From: Streptomyces globisporus
GTDB taxonomy: Bacteria > Actinomycetota > Actinomycetes > Streptomycetales > Streptomycetaceae
Length of the DNA: 64,000 nt
Direction of reading: 5' to 3'
Assembly: GCF_003501885.1 (NCBI RefSeq)
Contig: NZ_QWFA01000003.1
Location: 394 to 64,393 of the forward strand
Part shown: positions 34,293 through 44,147 of the stretch, piece after piece
How positions within the stretch are numbered: position 1 is the stretch's first letter
Layout: each line of letters starts with the position of its first letter
Program-made: the position numbers and the translations under genes
Notes under the pieces: generated by a model
Seen by the model: only the letters and a program-made list of their open reading frames with translations
The model's database searches: none
Told to the model about the DNA's origin: nothing

Positions 34293-36410
34293 CTGAGCCC
34301 GCAGCCCCCGGCCGCGGTCCCCGGTGAGGGACACTCCCACCGGAGCGTCCTGGTGGCGATCGGAGCGCTGCTCCTCGGCATGCTGCTCGCGGCACTCGAC
34401 CAGACCATCGTCTCCACGGCGCTCCCGACGATCGTCAGCGAACTCGGCGGGCTCGACCATCTCTCCTGGGTGGTGACCGCCTATCTGCTGGCGGCCACCG
34501 CGGCGACCCCGCTGTGGGGCAAACTCGGCGACCAGTACGGCCGCAAGAAGCTCTTCCAGACCGCGATCGTGATCTTCCTGATCGGCTCAGCGCTCTGCGG
34601 AGTCGCCCAGAACATGCCCCAGCTGATCGGATTCCGGGCTCTCCAGGGACTCGGCGGCGGTGGGCTCATGGTGCTGTCCATGGCGATCGTCGGCGACCTC
34701 GTCACCCCGCGCGAACGCGGCAAGTACCAAGGGCTCTTCGGTGCCGTCTTCGGCGTGACGAGCGTCCTCGGACCGCTCCTCGGCGGCTTCTTCACCGAAC
34801 ACCTCAGCTGGCGCTGGGTCTTCTACATCAACCTGCCGATCGGCGTCGTCGCGCTGGGCGTCATCGCGGCCGTCCTGCACATCCCGGTCCGCCGCGAGAA
34901 GCACACCATCGACTACCTCGGCACCTTCCTCATCGCGGCCGTCGCGACCAGCCTGGTGCTCATCGCCTCCCTCGGCGGGACGACCTGGGCCTGGAGCTCC
35001 CCGCAGATCATCGCGCTCGCGGTGCTCGCCGTCGTCCTGCTCGTGGCCTTCATCGCCGCCGAACGGCGTGCCGTCGAGCCCGTGCTGCCGCTGAAGCTGT
35101 TCCGGATCCGCACCTTCACCCTCGTCGCCGTGATCAGCTTCGTCATCGGCTTCGCCATGTTCGGCGCGATGACCTACCTGCCGACGTTCCTCCAGGTGGT
35201 CCACGACATCACCCCGACGATGTCCGGCGTGCACATGCTGCCGATGGTGTTCGGCCTGCTGATCACCTCGACCGCCTCCGGCCAGATCGTCAGCCGCACC
35301 GGCCGCTGGAAGGTCTTCCCGGTCCTCGGCACGGCCCTCACCACCGTCGGCCTCCTGCTGCTCCACCGCCTCGACGAGTCCAGCTCCACCTGGCTGATGA
35401 GCGCCTACTTCTTCGTCTTCGGCGCCGGTCTCGGCCTGGTGATGCAGGTCCTCGTCCTGGTCGCCCAGAACTCCGTCTCCTACCAGGACCTCGGGGTCGC
35501 CACCTCCGGCGCGACGTTCTTCCGGTCCATCGGCGCGGCGTTCGGCGTGGCCGTCTTCGGGACCATCTTCACCAACCGGCTGACCGGCCAGCTGACGGAC
35601 GCCCTCGCCGGGCAGCCGCTGCCCCCGGGCATCGACGCGGGGAGCCTCTCCGCCGACCCCCGGGCCATCGGGCAGCTCCCCGCCGACCTGCGGCCCTCGG
35701 TCCTCGGCGCGTACTCGACCTCCATCACGGACGTCTTCCTGTACGCCGCCCCGGTCGTCCTCCTGGCCTTCGTCCTCGCCTGGTTCCTCCGCGAGGACAA
35801 GCTCCGGGGCTCGGTGACCGCCCCGGACACGAGCCAGACCCTCGCCTCCAACCCCGTCGAGCGCTCCTCGTACGACGAGTGCGCCCGCGCCCTGTCCGTG
35901 CTCGCCACCCGGGAGGGCCGCCGCGAGATCTACGAGAAGATCACCGCGCGGGCGGGGTACGACCTGCTGCCCGCGGCCGGCTGGCTGCTCCTGCGGATCA
36001 AGCGGCACGGCATGGTCGAACCCGCCCGGCTCGCCGAGACGGCTCCCGTACCGCTGCACGTGATCACCGACGCTGCCCGCCAGATCGAGGAACGCGGACT
36101 GGCCCGCCGGGAGGGCCTGCAGATGATCCTCACCGACTCCGGGGCCGAGGCCGTCGTCCGGCTCTCGCAGGCCCGCGAGGACTCGCTCGCCGAACTCCTC
36201 GGCGACTGGTGGGGGCCCGAGCGCCCCACCGACCTGGTCAAACTCGTCCATGAACTGACCGCCGAGGTCAGCGGCTCGACCAGGGAACGGCCCCACTCAC
36301 CGACGCCTCCCCGCGACCACGAGGCCCACCTGCGCCGCGACGAGCGCGAGGCCCACGACCGGGCCCTCGACGACCGGGACGACCACGGCCACCCGCACCC
36401 GCCCGCCTGA
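34281..36410 (+). CDS. DHA2-type MFS transporter fused to a MarR-like winged helix
   Basis: 709 aa, longer than the usual ~500-540. Residues 20-525 form a 14-TM drug:proton antiporter (ALDQTIVSTALPTIVSEL, WVVTAYLLAATAATPLWGKLGDQYGRKK, GVTSVLGPLLGGFF). After TM14 (VVLLAFVLAWFLRED), residues about 550-675 form a soluble domain resembling MarR/DUF-type winged helices: AGWLLLRIKRHGMVEPARLAE, VITDAARQIEERGLARREGLQMILTDSGAEAVVRL. The tail is rich in His/Asp/Arg. The fusion suggests the pump senses its own ligand or binds DNA from the membrane (inference). Confidence 0.85.
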   Translation: MSQQLSPQPPAAVPGEGHSHRSVLVAIGALLLGMLLAALDQTIVSTALPTIVSELGGLDHLSWVVTAYLLAATAATPLWGKLGDQYGRKKLFQTAIVIFLIGSALCGVAQNMPQLIGFRALQGLGGGGLMVLSMAIVGDLVTPRERGKYQGLFGAVFGVTSVLGPLLGGFFTEHLSWRWVFYINLPIGVVALGVIAAVLHIPVRREKHTIDYLGTFLIAAVATSLVLIASLGGTTWAWSSPQIIALAVLAVVLLVAFIAAERRAVEPVLPLKLFRIRTFTLVAVISFVIGFAMFGAMTYLPTFLQVVHDITPTMSGVHMLPMVFGLLITSTASGQIVSRTGRWKVFPVLGTALTTVGLLLLHRLDESSSTWLMSAYFFVFGAGLGLVMQVLVLVAQNSVSYQDLGVATSGATFFRSIGAAFGVAVFGTIFTNRLTGQLTDALAGQPLPPGIDAGSLSADPRAIGQLPADLRPSVLGAYSTSITDVFLYAAPVVLLAFVLAWFLREDKLRGSVTAPDTSQTLASNPVERSSYDECARALSVLATREGRREIYEKITARAGYDLLPAAGWLLLRIKRHGMVEPARLAETAPVPLHVITDAARQIEERGLARREGLQMILTDSGAEAVVRLSQAREDSLAELLGDWWGPERPTDLVKLVHELTAEVSGSTRERPHSPTPPRDHEAHLRRDEREAHDRALDDRDDHGHPHPPA

Positions 36411-36440
36411 GCCCGAACGGTTCACGCGCGCGGAGCCGGG

Positions 36441-36929
36441 TCACAGCTCCTTGGCGAACCAGTGCTCCGCGTACGGGTTGCGGCGGTGGAACGCCGGCAC
36501 CTCCCGGTACCCGTGCTTCGTGTACAGACCGCGCGCCTCGACCAGATCGTTGCGGGTGTCCAGCCGCAGCAGCCGTACGCCGGACGCCCTCGCCTCCTTC
36601 TCCACCGCGGCCAGCAGCAGCCCGCCGCCGCCCGTGCCCCGGAACGCCGGGCGCACGTACACCCGCGTCAGCTCCGCCGTACCCGGCCCGGCCTCTTCCG
36701 TGAGCACCAGCCCGGCACAGCTCGCCGCCTCGCTGCCGTACCGGCCGACGACGAACTGACCGGTCGGCGGTACGAGCAGGTCGGCCCCGTCGTCGTCGAG
36801 CCCGTCGGCGATCTCCTCGGCGGTCGCGGGCCGGTTCCAGTAGCGGCTCGCGACCTCGTCGTAGTAGTCACGGCGCAACGCGCTCGCGTCGGGGGAGTCG
36901 AATCGTTCGGCGGCCACGGTCCAGGTCAT
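36441..36929 (-). CDS. GNAT family N-acetyltransferase
   Basis: 162 aa. The core reads AELTRVYVRPAFRGTGGGGLLLAAVEKEARA (acetyl-CoA loop R-G-x-G-x-G/A) followed by RLLRLDTRNDLVEARGLYTKHGYREVPAFHR. Substrate unknown. There is no convincing ribosome-binding site for either in-frame ATG (36929 or 36938), so translation may be leaderless or start slightly upstream. It is divergent from the serpin gene. Confidence 0.82.
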   Translation of the reverse strand: MTWTVAAERFDSPDASALRRDYYDEVASRYWNRPATAEEIADGLDDDGADLLVPPTGQFVVGRYGSEAASCAGLVLTEEAGPGTAELTRVYVRPAFRGTGGGGLLLAAVEKEARASGVRLLRLDTRNDLVEARGLYTKHGYREVPAFHRRNPYAEHWFAKEL

Positions 36930-36991
36930 GTCAGGCATTCTTGCTGCCGTACGGCCTGACGACGACGCAATTACCTGTGCAGGGGGCAGCA

Positions 36992-38170
36992 GTGACCGAC
37001 GTGTCCGCGACATCGCAGATATCCACCACCCGGGCGATCCAGCATCTCGCCGAACGCTGGATACAGGACGGCATGGCCGCCGGCACAACAGCCGGATCAG
37101 CCGGCCAGGGCCGAGGGCGGTGGTGGCGCCGGGACCCTGCCGTGCCGGCCGCCGGCTTCGTCTGTTCGCCCGCCGGGCTGTGGCTCGCCCTGGCCGCCGT
37201 CGCCGCGGGCGCCCGCGGCGGGACCGCGGCCGAGCTGCGGGCCCTCCTAGGCACCGCCGACCGGGAGGCCGCCCCGGTCGCCACGGAGGTGGCCCGGGAG
37301 CTGGCGGCGACCGGGGCGCTGGGCGTGGCCACCCGGGTCTGGAGCCGGGTGCCCGTGCTGCGCGCGTACCGGGAGGCGCTGCCGGACGTCCGCTTCGACC
37401 CGATGGACCCGGCGGCCGTCGACGCCTGGGTGCGCGAGGCCACCGGCGGGCTGATCGAGCGGCTGCCGCTGGAGCTCACCGACGACACCCTGCTCGCCCT
37501 GGTCAACGTCCTGGCGCTGAAGGCCCGCTGGGAGAAGCCGTTCGAGGGGTGGCGCACCCGGGACCTGCCGTTCACCGACGCGGCGGGGACGGTCCGCCCG
37601 GTGCCGACCATGTCCAAGGACGTGCCGATGGCCGACGCCTGGACGGCCGGCGGGGCCTACGTCGTCGAACTGCGCTGCGCGCGGGAGCCCGACGGCGCCC
37701 CCGGGGCCCGGGTCCGTCTCGTCCTGGGCGAGCCGGGGGCCGGCCCGGAACGTGTGCTGCCCGTGGCCTGGGCGCCCCGGACCGCGGGCACCCCGCTGGA
37801 CGCCGACCGGGTGACCGTCGGGCTGCCGCGGCTCGCCCTGCGGACCCGGGTGGCCGTCACCGAGCAGCTGCCCGCCCTCGGCGTACGGCTCGCCACCTCC
37901 GACGACGCCGACTTCTCCGGCCTCTCGCCCGAACGCCTCCTCGTCTCCGACGTGATCCAGGAGGCCGTCCTGAAGATCGCCGAAGAGGGCGTGGAGGCCG
38001 CCGCCGTGACGGTGGTCGCCATGGCGCCGGCGGGCGCCGCGCCCCGGCCGCAGCGGGTGCACCACATCGCCTTCGACCGGCCCTTCGGCATGGTCGTGCT
38101 GGCCGGAGCCGACGACGTACCCCTGTTCACCGCCTGGCAGGCGGACGCCCCCGCCGGCCCGGACGCCTGA
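36992..38170 (+). CDS. serpin family protease inhibitor
   Basis: 392 aa, serpin length. Matches along the fold are AGFVCSPAGLWLALAAVAAGARGGTAAEL, ALVNVLALKARWEKPF, FSGLSPERLLVSDVIQEAVLKIAEEGVEAAAVT and FDRPFGMVVLAG. The EEGVEAAAVT stretch (about residues 330-340) is the reactive-loop hinge with small residues, as required for the inhibitory conformational change. The reactive loop then runs VVAMAPAGAAPRPQ. No signal peptide is visible, so it probably works inside the cell. GTG at 36992 has GGGGGC upstream. Confidence 0.85.
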   Translation: MTDVSATSQISTTRAIQHLAERWIQDGMAAGTTAGSAGQGRGRWWRRDPAVPAAGFVCSPAGLWLALAAVAAGARGGTAAELRALLGTADREAAPVATEVARELAATGALGVATRVWSRVPVLRAYREALPDVRFDPMDPAAVDAWVREATGGLIERLPLELTDDTLLALVNVLALKARWEKPFEGWRTRDLPFTDAAGTVRPVPTMSKDVPMADAWTAGGAYVVELRCAREPDGAPGARVRLVLGEPGAGPERVLPVAWAPRTAGTPLDADRVTVGLPRLALRTRVAVTEQLPALGVRLATSDDADFSGLSPERLLVSDVIQEAVLKIAEEGVEAAAVTVVAMAPAGAAPRPQRVHHIAFDRPFGMVVLAGADDVPLFTAWQADAPAGPDA

Positions 38171-38367
38171 GGCCTCCCCGCGCCCGCCCGAGGCATTCCG
38201 GCGCCCCCGTCATCCCCACGGAGGAAATCTTCCGGACCAAAGCAGGATGACAGCCAGGCAAAGAGGGGGTTGATTGGGTCTACCTCGTAGGGCAATGCGA
38301 GGCTTCATCCTGCATGGCCCCCACTTCCAAGGGCGATGCACGGAACGGGTGGGAGGGTCGGCGCAGC

Positions 38368-40434
38368 GTGGTGAATGCGGATCACAGTGTGCGCGGTGAC
38401 GCGGCGGCGGACACGGGAGCGGGGGCGGGGCTGACCAGGGCCCTGCTCTGGCTGGTCGTGGCCGTGCTCGCGGTACGGCAGGTGGCGGTGGTGCTCCGGC
38501 AGCCACCGGGGGAACGGCTCCTCGATCTGGAGACCTGGATCGGGGAGAACGGCGTCCTGCACATGACGGGCTCGCTGTACGACAGCGGCCGGTTCACCGG
38601 GACGCCCTTCGCCGGGCTCGTCCTGAAACCGCTCACCGCCACGGCCCAGCAGACCCTGGGCGTGGCCTGGACGTTCGGGTCCCTGCTGCTCGTCGTCGCC
38701 CTCGGCCTCGTCGCGGCCAAGGCGCTCCCCGGGCCGGTGGGCCGCCGGACGGCCCTGCTCGCGGCCCCCGTCGCGATCAGCCTGTTCATGCTGTCGCTGC
38801 CGGTCCGCAACGCCCTGCACCTGGGCCAGACGAGCATCCTGCCCGTCCTGCTGGTGCTCCTGGCCTGGTTCGTCGTCCGGGAGAACCGGGCGGCGGGCGT
38901 CCTCGTCGGCATCGCCGCCGCCTTCCAGCCGGTGCTGGTCCTCTTCGCCGCCCTGCTCTGGCTGACCGGCAGGCGACAGGCGTCGGTGAGCGCGGGCGCG
39001 ACCTTCGCCCTCGCCACGGCCGTCGCCTGGGCCGCGGCACCGAGGGACTCGTGGACGTACTGGGTGCACCATCTCGCGGGCGCCGGACTGGGGGAGCGGC
39101 CGGACAGCCTCGCCAACCAGTCCCTGCACGGGGCGCTGCTCCGGCTCGGCCTCGAAGGCCCCGCGGAGATCGCCCTGTTCCTGGTGCTCTCCGCCGCCGT
39201 CGTGGTGCTGGGGCTGCGGCGCGCGGTGCGGTACGCCGAGGACGGCCAACTGCTCCTCGCGGTGGCCGTTACCGGCTGCGTCGTCGTCGCCGTCTCACCG
39301 ACCGCCTGGCAGCACCAGCTGCTCTGGGTGCTCCTCGCGGTCGTCGGCAAGGTCGGCAAGAGGGCCTCCGACCGGCTGGTCTGGCCGTCCGTGGTGGTGC
39401 TCGCCGTCACCCTGCCGGGCACGATGCTCCTGCCGAACATCGAGCCGCTCTTCCCCGTGCGCGACAACATCCTGCTCCTCACGGCGCTCGGCGCGGCCTG
39501 CCTCGCCCCGTTCCTGCCCCGCACCTCGCCGTACTGGCAGCACCCGGTCCCCACCGACTACGCGAAACCGGTCGCGGCGCGCTGGAGACGCGTGCCGCTC
39601 CTGCCGTTCTGGCGCCGGGTCTTCACCCGCCCCAACCTGCTGCTGGAACTCCTGCTCATCCGGGTCGTCTACGACGCCTACGCCCAGGTGCGCCTCGCCG
39701 CCCGGGCGGGCCGCCCGCTCGCCGAGGAGCACGGCCGGCAGATCCACGCCATCGAGCAGTGGCTGCACATCGACATCGAGCACTGGGTCAACCACGCCGT
39801 CGTCAAGATCGACTGGCTGCGGGAGTTCTTCGACTACTACTACTCCACGTTCCACTTCATCGTCCCGCTGACGATCCTCGGCGTGCTGTACGTCCGCCGC
39901 CCCGCCGACTACCGCTGGGTCCGCTCCTCCATCGGCTTCGCCACGCTCCTCGCGCTCGTCGGCTTCTGGCTCTACCCCCTGGCCCCGCCCCGGCTCATGC
40001 CCGGCCTCGGCTTCATCGACACCGTCCACGGGGTGCAGGACTTCGCGAAGCCCGACTACGGGACGCTGACCACCGTCACCAACCAGTACGCGGCGATGCC
40101 GTCGCTGCACTTCGGCTGGTCACTGTGGTGCGGTGTGGTCATCGTGATGCTGGCCCCGAAGCTGTGGATGAAGGCGCTCGGCCTGCTGCACCCGCTCTTC
40201 ACCATCGCCGCGATCGTGGCCACCGCCAACCACTGGGTGCTCGACGCGGTCGGCGGCGCGCTCGTCGTGGCGGCGGGCTTCGGGCTGACGTACGTGCTGT
40301 CGGGGCCGCGGAAGCTGGTCGACGAGGAGCGGGGTGCGGCGGTGGAACCCGTCGAGCCGCCGCCCGCGGAACCGGCGGCCGAGCAGGCGGAGCCCGTACC
40401 GGCCAGGAAGCAGGAGGCGGCACACAGCGGGTGA
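38368..40434 (+). CDS. bifunctional GT87-like membrane protein / PAP2 phosphatase fusion
   Basis: 688 aa with many membrane segments. The N-terminal half (to about residue 390) resembles GT-C/GT87 mannosyltransferases that use polyprenyl-phosphate sugars (YDSGRFTGTPFAGLVLKP, QTSILPVLLVLLAWF, SLANQSLHGALLRLG). The C-terminal half is a PAP2/Aur1-type phosphatase or phosphotransferase: APPRLMPG, AAMPSLHFGWSLW and ATANHWVLDAVGG, which hold the catalytic histidines. Such fusions occur in actinomycetes and could make or recycle glycolipids. GTG at 38368 lies about 10 bases after GGGAGGG; an ATG at 38314 would add 18 residues. Confidence 0.82.
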   Translation: MVNADHSVRGDAAADTGAGAGLTRALLWLVVAVLAVRQVAVVLRQPPGERLLDLETWIGENGVLHMTGSLYDSGRFTGTPFAGLVLKPLTATAQQTLGVAWTFGSLLLVVALGLVAAKALPGPVGRRTALLAAPVAISLFMLSLPVRNALHLGQTSILPVLLVLLAWFVVRENRAAGVLVGIAAAFQPVLVLFAALLWLTGRRQASVSAGATFALATAVAWAAAPRDSWTYWVHHLAGAGLGERPDSLANQSLHGALLRLGLEGPAEIALFLVLSAAVVVLGLRRAVRYAEDGQLLLAVAVTGCVVVAVSPTAWQHQLLWVLLAVVGKVGKRASDRLVWPSVVVLAVTLPGTMLLPNIEPLFPVRDNILLLTALGAACLAPFLPRTSPYWQHPVPTDYAKPVAARWRRVPLLPFWRRVFTRPNLLLELLLIRVVYDAYAQVRLAARAGRPLAEEHGRQIHAIEQWLHIDIEHWVNHAVVKIDWLREFFDYYYSTFHFIVPLTILGVLYVRRPADYRWVRSSIGFATLLALVGFWLYPLAPPRLMPGLGFIDTVHGVQDFAKPDYGTLTTVTNQYAAMPSLHFGWSLWCGVVIVMLAPKLWMKALGLLHPLFTIAAIVATANHWVLDAVGGALVVAAGFGLTYVLSGPRKLVDEERGAAVEPVEPPPAEPAAEQAEPVPARKQEAAHSG

Positions 40435-40439
40435 GCAGG

Positions 40440-40485
40440 CCGAAGGGGTGCCGGGACGACGTTCGCCGTCCCGGCACCCCTTCGG
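40440..40485. terminator. bidirectional terminator between GT87-PAP2 and cyp125
   Basis: Perfect 19-bp stem CCGAAGGGGTGCCGGGACG / CGTCCCGGCACCCCTTCGG with an 8-nt loop, between convergent genes. Confidence 0.88.
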
Positions 40486-40548
40486 CGTGGATCGCCGCGT
40501 CCTTACATGGTCCGCCCGTCGTGCCCGCCCCGCCACTCGGGACCGGTG

Positions 40549-41802
40549 TCAGGCTTCCGCCGCCGTGGTCACCTGGAGCTGCTTGATCCCGTTGAGCCAG
40601 GCCGACCGCAGCCGCCGCGGCTCCTCCAGCAGCCGCAGGTCCGGCAGCACATCGGCGACGGCGCTGAAGATCAGGTCGATCTCCATCACGGCCAGCGACT
40701 TGCCCAGGCAGAAGTGCGGGCCGCCGCCCCCGAACCCGAGGTGCGGGTTGGGGTCGCGGGTGATGTCGAAGGTCTCCGGGGCCTCGAACACCTCCGGGTC
40801 GTTGTTGGCCGAGGAGTAGAAGAGACCCACCCGATCGCCCTTCCTGATCAGCTGACCGCCCAGCTCCACATCCTGGGTGGCGGTCCGCTGGAAGGAGACG
40901 ACCGGCGTCGCCCAGCGCACGATCTCCTCGGCCGTGGTCTTCGGGCGCTCCCGCTTGTACAGCTCCCACTGCTCGGGATGGGTGAGGAAGGCGTGCATGC
41001 CGTGGCTGATCGCGTTACGGGTCGTCTCGTTGCCGGCCACCGCGAGCAGGATCACGAAGAACCCGAACTCGTCGGAGGACAGGTTCCCTTCGCCCTCCGC
41101 CGCGACCAGCTGCGTGACGATGTCCTGGGCCGGGCACTCCTTGCGGGCCGCCGCCAGGTTCATCGAGTACGCCACGATCTCCATCGCCGCCTCGGCGCCG
41201 ACCTCCTCGGTGATCGCGTACTCCGGATCGTCGTACGCGGCCATCTTGTTGGACCAGTCGAAGATCTTGGACCGGTCGTCCTGCGGTACGCCGATGAGTT
41301 CGGCGATGGCCTGGAGCGGCAGCTCCACCGCGATGTTCGTCACGAAGTCGAAGGAGCCTTCCGCGTCCGCCGACGCGAGGGCCGTCTCGACGATGGAACG
41401 GGCCCGGGAGCGCAGGGCCGCCTCCAGCGAGCGCACCGCGCGCGGGGTGAAGCCGCGCTGGACGATCTGGCGGACCCGGGTGTGCTCCGGCGGGTCCATG
41501 TTCAGCATGATCAGTTTCTGGACGTCGATCTGGTCGCGGCTGATCGTCTCGTTGAAGCGGATGACGGCGGTGTTGGTGTTCGAGGAGAACAACTCCGGGT
41601 GCGTGGAGACGTACTTGACGTCCGCGTGCCGGGTGACGACCCAGTAGCCCTCGTCGCCGAACCCGGAGATGTTGGGCGGCTGGGTGCACCACCAGACCGG
41701 TGCGGTCTCCCGCATCAGGGCGAACTCCGGGTGCGGTACGCGGTCTTGGAGGAGATCGGGATCGGTGAAGTCGAACCCGTCGGGTAGATGGGGGCAGCGC
41801 AT
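40549..41802 (-). CDS. cyp125: cytochrome P450, steroid C26/C27-monooxygenase type (CYP125-like)
   Basis: 417 aa. The I-helix is AVAGNETTRN (residues 255-263), the ExxR pair is EIVR (293-296) and the heme loop is FGGGGPHFCLG with Cys365. Beyond generic P450 features, long blocks follow mycobacterial CYP125, which oxidises the steroid side-chain terminus: LPDGFDFTDP, HTRxRxIVxRGFTPRAV, LPLQAIAELIGVPQDDRSKIFDWSN, DEFGFFVILLAVAGNETTRN and LRSAWLNGIKQLQV. It is divergent from fadA5, as in Mycobacterium tuberculosis. ATG at 41802 follows GGAGAGG. A KstR-box-like site lies in the shared promoter region. Confidence 0.88.
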   Translation of the reverse strand: MRCPHLPDGFDFTDPDLLQDRVPHPEFALMRETAPVWWCTQPPNISGFGDEGYWVVTRHADVKYVSTHPELFSSNTNTAVIRFNETISRDQIDVQKLIMLNMDPPEHTRVRQIVQRGFTPRAVRSLEAALRSRARSIVETALASADAEGSFDFVTNIAVELPLQAIAELIGVPQDDRSKIFDWSNKMAAYDDPEYAITEEVGAEAAMEIVAYSMNLAAARKECPAQDIVTQLVAAEGEGNLSSDEFGFFVILLAVAGNETTRNAISHGMHAFLTHPEQWELYKRERPKTTAEEIVRWATPVVSFQRTATQDVELGGQLIRKGDRVGLFYSSANNDPEVFEAPETFDITRDPNPHLGFGGGGPHFCLGKSLAVMEIDLIFSAVADVLPDLRLLEEPRRLRSAWLNGIKQLQVTTAAEA

Positions 41803-41871
41803 GGGCACCTCTCCACTCCGGATCTGATCGCGAACCGTCCGAGTCCGATGGGCGCGCCACTCTGGTTCTGA

Positions 41872-43266
<1,395 letters not shown>

Positions 43267-43280
43267 CCCCTCACGGCCCT

Positions 43281-44147
43281 TCACGATGAGCCCGGGGCCG
43301 TCCCCTCGGGCTGCTTCTCCGGCTCCCCGAACGCTGCCCGCGCGTCGAACGCGGCGCGGCGGGTGGCCCGGCGCAGCGCCTTCAGCAGCGTCGGGCCGAG
43401 CGCGAGGGTCAGGACCACCGTCAGCACCGCCCGCCCCAGGTCCCAGCCCAGCGAGGTCGCCGCGCAGTAGGCGAGGAACCGCACCAGGTTCTCGTGCAGC
43501 GGGTCGCCCGGGACGAACGAGATCCCCGAACCCAGCTCGGTGAGGATCACCCACCCCTGCAGATTCATCACCGTGCCGTACGCGAACGCCGCCACGCACC
43601 CGTACACCGCGAGCATCGCCAGCTCCGCCCGCCCGCGCAGCCGGTCGGGCCCCGGCAGCAGGCCCGCGCCCATCGTGAACCAGCCCATCGACAGCATCTG
43701 GAACGGCATCCACGGCCCGACCCCGCCCGTCAGCAGCGCCGAGGCGAACATGGTCACCGAGCCGAGCACGAAGCCGAACCCGGGTCCGAGCACCCGGCCG
43801 CTCAGCACCATCAGGAAGAACATCGGCTCCAGCCCCGCCGTCCCGGCACCGAGCGGGCGCAAGGCCGCCCCGACCGCCGCCAGCACGCCGAGCATCGCGA
43901 CGGCCTTCGCGTCCATCCCGGACTCGGAGATCGTCGCCACCACCACCGCGACGAGCAGCGGCAGGAGCACCGCGAACAGCCAGGGCGCGTCCTTCGCGTG
44001 CGCGAGCCCGGACTCGGCGTCCGCCAGCAGCGGCCACCCGAAGGCGACCACACCGACGGCCCCGGTCAGCAGCAGCACGGCCACCGACTTCGGTCCGAGC
44101 CGCACGGGCCGGGGAGCCCGTTCGGTGACGTCCGTCATCGCCTTCAC
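43281..44147 (-). CDS. ECF transporter substrate-binding (S) component
   Basis: 288 aa with about 6-8 hydrophobic segments (SVAVLLLTGAVGVVAFGWPLL, WLFAVLLPLLVAVVVATISESG, GFVLGSVTMFASALLTGGVGPWMPFQMLSMGWF). The last block resembles the Px-P-Q/M region shared by ECF S units. The family binds a vitamin in the membrane. GTG at 44147 overlaps the ATPase stop (GTGA), with GGAGG seven bases upstream; ATG at 44138 is a possible second start. Operon context and the upstream riboswitch-like element point to a cobalamin-type substrate, which is inference. Confidence 0.8.
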   Translation of the reverse strand: MKAMTDVTERAPRPVRLGPKSVAVLLLTGAVGVVAFGWPLLADAESGLAHAKDAPWLFAVLLPLLVAVVVATISESGMDAKAVAMLGVLAAVGAALRPLGAGTAGLEPMFFLMVLSGRVLGPGFGFVLGSVTMFASALLTGGVGPWMPFQMLSMGWFTMGAGLLPGPDRLRGRAELAMLAVYGCVAAFAYGTVMNLQGWVILTELGSGISFVPGDPLHENLVRFLAYCAATSLGWDLGRAVLTVVLTLALGPTLLKALRRATRRAAFDARAAFGEPEKQPEGTAPGSS

